DNA of 10,947 bases, taken from the NCBI GenBank assembly GCA_943913335.1, contig CALTXS010000015.1:1-10947 (forward strand). Reading direction: 5' to 3'. The stretch comes from an uncultured Lysobacter sp. GTDB lineage: Bacteria; Pseudomonadota; Gammaproteobacteria; Xanthomonadales; Xanthomonadaceae. The position numbers and the translations under genes are program-made. The notes under the pieces are model-generated. The model was given only the letters and a program-made list of their open reading frames with translations. It did not search any database and was not told the origin of the DNA. Shown here in pieces: positions 7,117-10,947 of the stretch (the first letter of the stretch is position 1; every line of letters starts with the position of its first letter).

Positions 7117-7656
7117 TTGCTGATTGCCTTCTACAAACCGTTTCAGGTGCTGACGCAGTTCACGGACCGCAGTGAGCCGCCGCGTCGTACCTTGGCCGAA
7201 TTCGGCCTGCCCGAGGATGTGTATCCCGCGGGCCGCCTCGATTACGACTCCGAGGGCCTGCTGCTACTCACCGATGACGGCCGCTTAGCCAATCGCCTGA
7301 CCGATCCGCGGCACGGCAAACGCAAAACCTACTGGGTCCAAGTCGAAGGCACTCCGGATGTCGAGGCCTTGCGCCAGCTGTCCGATGGCGTGGTGCTGAG
7401 CGATGGGCCGTGTCTGCCCGCCCAAGTGGGCGTGCTCGATCCCGCACCGGTGGTGCCGCCGCGCGAACCGCCGATCCGCGTTCGCAAGTCCGTTCCCGAT
7501 GCCTGGTTAGAAGTAACCATTCGCGAAGGCCGCAATCGGCAAGTGCGACGCATGACAGCCGCCGTCGGGCTGCCGACCTTGCGGCTGATTCGGGTACAGA
7601 TGGATTCGGTGACGCTCGGCGATCTGCAACCAGGCCAATGGCGCGAGGTGGTGTGA
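7117..7656 (+). CDS. rluE: 23S rRNA pseudouridine synthase RluE (non-ATG start)
   Basis: RluE converts U2457 (E. coli numbering) of 23S rRNA to pseudouridine. This 179-aa protein carries the RsuA/RluB/E/F-type catalytic motif GRLDYDSEGLLLLT with nucleophile Asp42, then 'KTYWVQVEG' (70-78). The RluE-type segment 'PPIRVRKSVPDAWLEVTIRE' is followed by GRNRQVRRM (138-146), and 'LPTLRLIRV' is at 152-160. There is no S4 domain, as expected for RluE. E. coli RluE is longer (about 217 aa) because of an N-terminal extension. No ATG is available: TTG 7117 is the first conventional start after the in-frame TAA that ends the glycosyltransferase gene (7105-7107). ATT 7108 would add only three residues (giving '(M)KPLLIAFYKPF'). 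GGCGG at 7100-7104 is the only purine-rich site nearby. Confidence 0.93.
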   Translation: MLIAFYKPFQVLTQFTDRSEPPRRTLAEFGLPEDVYPAGRLDYDSEGLLLLTDDGRLANRLTDPRHGKRKTYWVQVEGTPDVEALRQLSDGVVLSDGPCLPAQVGVLDPAPVVPPREPPIRVRKSVPDAWLEVTIREGRNRQVRRMTAAVGLPTLRLIRVQMDSVTLGDLQPGQWREVV

Positions 7657-7657
7657 G

Positions 7658-8035
7658 GTGTCCATGAATTTTCTCTGGGTGGCGTTGGGCGGAGCGCTGG
7701 GAAGCGTGCTGCGTTACGCGCTTGGCTTGCGGTTCCCGATCATGCAAGGCCAATGGCCGTGGGCAACCTTCGGGATCAATACCTTGGGCTGTCTGCTGAT
7801 TGGCATACTGTGGGCATACTGCGAGCGCTCCGCGACGCTGTCGCCGGTAGTGCGTCCGCTGCTGATGGTGGGCGTGTTGGGTGGCTTTACCACCTTCTCC
7901 GCCTTCGGTCTGGAGTCCCTGCTGATCTGGCGCCACGGCCAGCCCGCGATGGCCTTGGGCTATATGATTGCGAGCATGCTGGGCGGGCTGTTGCTGGCGG
8001 CGGCCGGCGCGGCCTTCGTAGAACGCTGGCTTTGA
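7658..8035 (+). CDS. crcB: Fluoride channel FluC/CrcB
   Basis: Fluc channels are small, dual-topology homodimeric inner-membrane proteins that export fluoride. This 125-aa protein has four hydrophobic helices. Counted from the GTG, the family motifs are 'GGALGSVLRY' (11-20), the pore Asn41 in 'GINTLG', and 'GGFTTFSAFGLE' (75-86), which contains the phenylalanine box and the central Na+-site region. GTG 7658 is preferred because GAGGTG (7645-7650) is 7 nt upstream. ATG 7664, two codons later, has its GAGGTG only 3 nt away but remains possible. It starts 1 nt after the rluE stop, so it is the last gene of a tight cluster. The crcB fluoride riboswitch often found before this gene is absent, since no untranslated space exists. 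Confidence 0.94.
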   Translation: MSMNFLWVALGGALGSVLRYALGLRFPIMQGQWPWATFGINTLGCLLIGILWAYCERSATLSPVVRPLLMVGVLGGFTTFSAFGLESLLIWRHGQPAMALGYMIASMLGGLLLAAAGAAFVERWL

Positions 8036-8085
8036 GGGAACGGTGCCCGCCGACGGTCTCATCACGGACGTTGCGGGTTCGGCGG

Positions 8086-8091
8086 TATAAT
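8086..8091 (+). promoter_or_regulatory. Consensus -10 box (TATAAT) for the hybrid kinase gene
   Basis: A perfect TATAAT lies 44 bp upstream of ATG 8136, in the 100-bp gap after crcB. The best -35-like hexamer, TTGCGG (8071-8076), is only 9 nt away, and no good -35 occurs at 16-18 nt (8063-8068 is CACGGA). The promoter may therefore depend on an activator or another contact. Confidence 0.5.
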
Positions 8092-8093
8092 TT

Positions 8094-8107
8094 GCCCAAT
8101 AATGGGC
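8094..8107. promoter_or_regulatory. 14-bp inverted repeat just downstream of the TATAAT box
   Basis: GCCCA (8094-8098) and TGGGC (8103-8107) form a perfect inverted repeat around ATAA. It begins 2 bp after the -10 box and would span the transcription start. It could be an operator or a 5'-end RNA hairpin; the sequence alone does not decide between these. Confidence 0.35.
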
Positions 8108-8135
8108 GCCATTTTCAGGCGTTAGGGTCAACATA

Positions 8136-9239
8136 ATGCTGTTCCAGTACGTCAAGGAGCCCGGGCGGGTTCTCGTCATTGACGATCAGCAAGCCAATCT
8201 CGACACGGCCAGAATGCTACTGGAGGCCGAAGGCTATCTCGTCCGCTGCGAGGTGTCGGGCCGGCAGGGCCTGGATGCCATCCCCGAGTTCAAGCCCGAT
8301 CTGATTCTGCTGGATATGATGATGCCCGGCATGGATGGCTTTGACGTACTGCGCGAGTTGCGCGAGCAGCAGCTGACCCAGCGGATTCCGGTGCTGTTTG
8401 TCACGGCCGCCTACGATGACATGACCCTGGAGCGCGCCTTTGATCTGGGCGTGGTGGATTTTGTGGCGCGGCCGTATCGTCGCAACGAATTGCGTGCGCG
8501 AGTGAATGCGCATCTGCGGCTCAAACAGACCAACGATCGACTGCAACGCACGGCCCGTGAGCGCGAGGAGGTGGTCAATCTGGTGGCGCACGATCTCAAG
8601 AATCCCCTGAGCTCCATCCTGTTTGCTACGCAGATGTTGCGCGATGGCAGTGTCGCGCCTGAGCGTATCGGTCGCTATTACGAGATCATCCAGGATGCCG
8701 GCAACGATGCCGTTGGCTACATCCACGATTATCTCGAGCAGCGTGCGGCGCAGACACAAGCCGTGCCGCAAGCCGGCAGAGCCAACTTGACCGCGGTGGC
8801 CGAATGGATTGATCGGCGTTATCGCGAGCGCCTGGAACAGACCGGCATGCCTTTGACCGTGATCAAGCCGCCGGAGCCGGTGACCGTGTCCATTGCCGAG
8901 CAGGTTCTGCGGCAGGTCGGCGAAAACCTGATCACCAATGCCCTCAAATATGCGCCTAACGCACCGGTCGAAGTTGCCGTGCATGCGGGCGCGCCCGGTT
9001 ACTGGCGCCTGCGTGTCACGGACCATGGCCCCGGCCTGACCGAATCGCAGCAACGCCAACTGTTCAAACCCTTTGTTCGACTGCACTCCCAGCGCCAAGG
9101 CAGCAACGACGAGCGCCTATCCAGTGGCCTCGGACTGTCGCTGGCCAAGCGCACCATCGAATCGCACGGCGGACAGATGTGGTACGAGCGCGGTAGCGAT
9201 GGCGGCTCCTCGTTCGTGATCGAAGCGGGTGCGGCGTAA
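8136..9239 (+). CDS. Soluble receiver-histidine kinase hybrid (REC-HisKA-HATPase)
   Basis: This 367-aa protein has no membrane helix or sensor domain. An N-terminal receiver domain (about 11-125) has acidic Asp16-Asp17, phospho-acceptor Asp60 in 'LILLDMMMPGMDGFD' and Thr90. The usual invariant Lys is Arg112 ('VARPY'). A short coiled coil (about 126-147) leads to HisKA with the H box 'VAHDLKNPLSS' (His152). The HATPase domain has the N box 'ENLITNALKYAPN' (Asn264, Asn268), G1 'DHGPG' (296-300), F box 'LFKPF' (309-313) and G2 'GLGLSLAK' (331-338). Phosphorylation of the receiver may control the attached kinase, so it would act as an intermediate or feedback node. No partner response regulator is encoded here. 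ATG 8136 has AGGG (8124-8127) 8 nt upstream. A strong terminator follows. Confidence 0.92.
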   Translation: MLFQYVKEPGRVLVIDDQQANLDTARMLLEAEGYLVRCEVSGRQGLDAIPEFKPDLILLDMMMPGMDGFDVLRELREQQLTQRIPVLFVTAAYDDMTLERAFDLGVVDFVARPYRRNELRARVNAHLRLKQTNDRLQRTAREREEVVNLVAHDLKNPLSSILFATQMLRDGSVAPERIGRYYEIIQDAGNDAVGYIHDYLEQRAAQTQAVPQAGRANLTAVAEWIDRRYRERLEQTGMPLTVIKPPEPVTVSIAEQVLRQVGENLITNALKYAPNAPVEVAVHAGAPGYWRLRVTDHGPGLTESQQRQLFKPFVRLHSQRQGSNDERLSSGLGLSLAKRTIESHGGQMWYERGSDGGSSFVIEAGAA

Positions 9240-9261
9240 GCAAGCACCCCTTACCAAAAAC

Positions 9262-9288
9262 AAAAACCCCGCCGATGGCGGGGTTTTT
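9262..9288. terminator. Bidirectional intrinsic terminator
   Basis: AAAAACCCCGCC (9262-9273) and GGCGGGGTTTTT (9277-9288) form a perfect 12-bp inverted repeat around a GAT loop. The GC core is flanked by an A-run on the left and a T-run on the right, so it gives a U-tract in both directions. It lies between two convergent genes, the hybrid kinase (plus) and the membrane-anchored small protein (minus), and should end both transcripts. Confidence 0.93.
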
Positions 9289-9320
9289 GCTAAACGGGTG
9301 TTACGAACCGGCGCAAACGC

Positions 9321-9683
9321 TTAGCGATCGTGATCAAAGATCCGGTCGGCATCGCGTTCCTTGATCTTCTTGTTGATCTGGTACGCAGCAGCAGCGACCG
9401 CCGCCACGGCAGCGGCCGTCAGCAGCGGGTTTTCCTTGGCCTTGCGGCCAGCCACGACAGCGCCTTTGCGGACGGCCTGGACCTGGTCGTTGGACTTGAG
9501 GAAGTCAACGGTCTTTTCCTTGGCGTCGCCGGCGCGATCCACCACGGTTTCGGAGCCGGCCTTTACAAAGTCCTTGGCGGCAGCGCGACCTTGGTTGAAC
9601 CACTTGAGAGCGGTATCGCTATCGGCATTGCGCAGTTGCTTGCTAACCGCATCAAAGATGTCGGCGAGTTGGTTCTTGCTCAT
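9321..9683 (-). CDS. Small protein with C-terminal membrane anchor, function unknown
   Basis: This 120-aa protein is read from ATG 9683, chosen because GGGAGG (complement of 9691-9696) lies 7 nt upstream. The longer frame from 9713 would add ten residues without its own ribosome site. Residues 1-85 are polar and predicted helical, with several Lys/Ala-rich amphipathic stretches. Residues about 86-103 (PLLTAAAVAAVAAAAYQI) form a single Ala-rich transmembrane helix, followed by a charged tail 'NKKIKERDADRIFDHDR'. The architecture recalls the ElaB/YqjD (DUF883) proteins, small C-tail-anchored inner-membrane proteins, but I cannot confirm that family. Lys is mostly AAG, suggesting good expression. 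It ends at the bidirectional terminator and lies downstream of hrpB on the same strand after a 120-bp gap. Confidence 0.82.
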   Translation of the reverse strand: MSKNQLADIFDAVSKQLRNADSDTALKWFNQGRAAAKDFVKAGSETVVDRAGDAKEKTVDFLKSNDQVQAVRKGAVVAGRKAKENPLLTAAAVAAVAAAAYQINKKIKERDADRIFDHDR

Positions 9684-9700
9684 TGTAGGGCCTCCCATTT

Positions 9701-9759
9701 GGCCAAAATCCATGGCTCCAGCATACGCACGGCGTGTTGGAAAATTGTGATTTTTGGCC
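9701..9759. repeat. Interrupted inverted repeat in the upstream region of the small membrane protein gene
   Basis: GGCCAAAATC (9701-9710) is the reverse complement of GATTTTTGGCC (9749-9759) except for one extra T. The arms are 38 bp apart and flank a 9-bp palindrome, CACGGCGTG (9728-9736). The arrangement lies in the leader and presumed promoter of the 9321-9683 gene, so paired operator sites or a long-range RNA stem are possible. Confidence 0.4.
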
Positions 9760-9767
9760 CCCGTGGC

Positions 9768-9780
9768 TGAACCCTGTTCA
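9768..9780. repeat. 13-bp palindrome TGAAC-N3-GTTCA between hrpB and the small membrane protein gene
   Basis: TGAAC and GTTCA form a perfect inverted repeat around CCT, 23 bp past the hrpB stop on the minus strand. It could be a transcription-factor site upstream of the 9321-9683 gene or a weak RNA hairpin. A chance occurrence is possible. Confidence 0.3.
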
Positions 9781-9803
9781 ACTGCCGTTGGGCCGCCGCG
9801 GGC

Positions 9804-10947
9804 TCAGGACTTGCGCGATTCCTGCAGTCGGCGCGTGGTCTTGTGGGTGGGCTCAAAACTGTCGGGGTCGTCCGGCCAAGGATGCCGCGGGTAGCGACCC
9901 TTCATTTCCCTCCGCACCTCGGGGTAGGTCTGGCTCCAGAAGCTGCGCAAATCGGTGGTGACTTGCAAGGGTTTGCCGCCGGGCGACAGCAGATGCAAGG
10001 TCAGCGGGATGCGGCCATCGGCAATCCGCGGCGTTTCCTTGAGTCCGAACAGTTCCTGCAACTTGACGGCCAGCACCGGCGGGTGGGCGTGGGTGACGGT
10101 CTCGCCTTCGGCATTGCGCCACTGTTCGTCAAAGGCGTACTCGATACCGCGCTCCATGCCCGAGGGCACCGTGATCCGGCGCGGACACCATTCGTCGAGC
10201 TGGCGCCGGGCATCCCAGGGCAACAAGTTGCGCAGCGCATTGTCGATGGCCTCGGGGTCGATATTGCGCAGGCGGGACTTGCCACGGACCACGGGCAGCA
10301 GCCAGCCGGGGTCGGCCAACAGGGCGGCGCTGTCCATGGATGGCCAATCGGCCGTGCGTTCCGGCAGCCAGTGTCGGGCGCAGCGCACCCGCGTCAGCCA
10401 TTCTTGCGTGCGGTCGGCCAGCGGCAGGCTCGCCATGCCCTGCGCTTGCACGTAGCGGACCAGGGCTTGTGCAGTCTGCTCCGGATCGGCGGCACCGGCG
10501 GACTTGCGCTCGGTTTCGATCCGACCGAAGCGCTCGACCTGATAGGCATGCATCGCTTCGGTGCGGGGGTCGAACTCGGCCACCGTCTCGCGGCGCCAGT
10601 GGTCGGCAAAACGTTCGCGCAATATGGATTCGGTGATGGGCGCTGCCGCACGGATGCGGGCGTGGGGGCGGTCGTGCTCCAGCTCGGCGACGACCAGCCA
10701 TTCGTGGCCGCGCAAGTCGGTTTCCGGGTGCAGCACCGCGGTCTGGCCATTGAACAGCTGGTAGCGCAACGGGTCGCGGTCGCTGCGGTGCGCCACGCGA
10801 TCGAGATAGCCTTCGACCAGGGTCAGGGCGAGATTGTCGGGGTTGGGGGCGCCACGGCTAGGCAGGCGGCGCTGCCATTGCTCACGCAGGCGGGCGGCCG
10901 CAGCCCAGTCGCGGCCCTTGGGGTTGGCCAGCCACTCACGATAGAGG
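9804..10947 (-). CDS. hrpB: ATP-dependent helicase-like protein HrpB, C-terminal part (partial, 5' end off window)
   Basis: The minus-strand frame is open from the right edge to the TGA at 9804-9806 and gives about 380 residues, roughly the last half of a protein that is about 800 aa in E. coli. HrpB is a DEAH/RHA-type putative ATP-dependent RNA helicase; its biological role is poorly known. The visible part lacks the helicase motifs and contains the winged-helix/HA2-adjacent region ('NLALTLVEGYLDRVAHR') and the diagnostic HrpB C-terminal domain. Key blocks are 'VPSGMERGIEYAF', 'PVLAVKLQELFGLKETPRI', 'LTLHLLSPGGKPLQVTTDL' and 'MKGRYPRHPWPDDP'. The tail after WPDDP is a short basic extension. 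No start codon inside the window is real; the GTG at 10796 is internal. Confidence 0.95.
   Translation of the reverse strand, partial: LYREWLANPKGRDWAAAARLREQWQRRLPSRGAPNPDNLALTLVEGYLDRVAHRSDRDPLRYQLFNGQTAVLHPETDLRGHEWLVVAELEHDRPHARIRAAAPITESILRERFADHWRRETVAEFDPRTEAMHAYQVERFGRIETERKSAGAADPEQTAQALVRYVQAQGMASLPLADRTQEWLTRVRCARHWLPERTADWPSMDSAALLADPGWLLPVVRGKSRLRNIDPEAIDNALRNLLPWDARRQLDEWCPRRITVPSGMERGIEYAFDEQWRNAEGETVTHAHPPVLAVKLQELFGLKETPRIADGRIPLTLHLLSPGGKPLQVTTDLRSFWSQTYPEVRREMKGRYPRHPWPDDPDSFEPTHKTTRRLQESRKS

Noticed and set aside
7600..7663. Fluoride (crcB) riboswitch upstream of crcB
   Set aside because: The region is coding sequence of rluE and I see no match to the crcB motif.
7268..8179. 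303-codon minus-strand frame across rluE and crcB
   Set aside because: Its translation is low-complexity (rich in Arg, Ala, Pro, Gln) and it runs antisense to two recognised genes.
8217..9098. 293-codon minus-strand frame antisense to the hybrid kinase
   Set aside because: The plus-strand frame contains every expected kinase box; the antisense frame has no recognisable domain.
1..10947. CRISPR arrays, insertion sequences, tRNA/rRNA genes, prophage or toxin-antitoxin modules
   Set aside because: No spaced direct repeats, transposase, integrase, RNA-gene signatures or small paired toxin-antitoxin genes were seen on either strand.

Overview
The window is a gene-dense, GC-rich (roughly 60%) stretch of a Gram-negative proteobacterial chromosome. 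TatC, membrane-anchored cytochrome c5, ZapE, the long proteobacterial form of QueF, RluE and HrpB together point to Beta- or Gammaproteobacteria. I lean towards Betaproteobacteria, but that is inference from family content and gene order, not from a marker gene. There are no tRNA or rRNA genes, insertion sequences, CRISPR arrays, integrases or obvious horizontally acquired islands.

Layout. Positions 1-97 hold the last codons of tatC. A plus-strand cluster follows: a cytochrome c5-like haem protein (214-723), a COG2945-type alpha/beta hydrolase (736-1389) and the ZapE/AFG1-type ATPase (1386-2480, ATGA overlap). A 12-TM APC-family amino acid permease runs convergently on the minus strand (2498-3823). 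Its start lies only 16 bp from the divergent queF start (3840-4700). Two small genes with strongly biased codon use come next: an 89-aa LysM protein with no export signal (4798-5067) and a 153-aa lipoprotein (5111-5572). They are closed by a hairpin and then a classic intrinsic terminator (5596-5653).

A compact plus-strand run then encodes a YecA/UPF0149 protein (5711-6349), a GT8-like glycosyltransferase (6346-7107, ATGA overlap), the 23S rRNA pseudouridine synthase RluE with a non-ATG start (7117-7656), and the fluoride channel FluC/CrcB (7658-8035). After a short intergenic region with a consensus TATAAT box comes a soluble receiver-histidine kinase hybrid (8136-9239). A perfect bidirectional terminator (9262-9288) separates it from a minus-strand 120-aa protein with a C-terminal membrane anchor (9321-9683). 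The window ends inside the C-terminal part of the helicase-like protein HrpB (minus strand, 9804 to the right edge).

Functionally this is mostly housekeeping: protein export, respiration, division-associated ATPase activity, tRNA queuosine synthesis, rRNA modification and fluoride efflux. Less well-understood parts are the kinase with an Arg in place of the near-invariant receiver Lys, the LysM-lipoprotein pair, the YecA-glycosyltransferase pair and the membrane-anchored small protein. I found no convincing new multi-gene system. The findings are modest, specific oddities.
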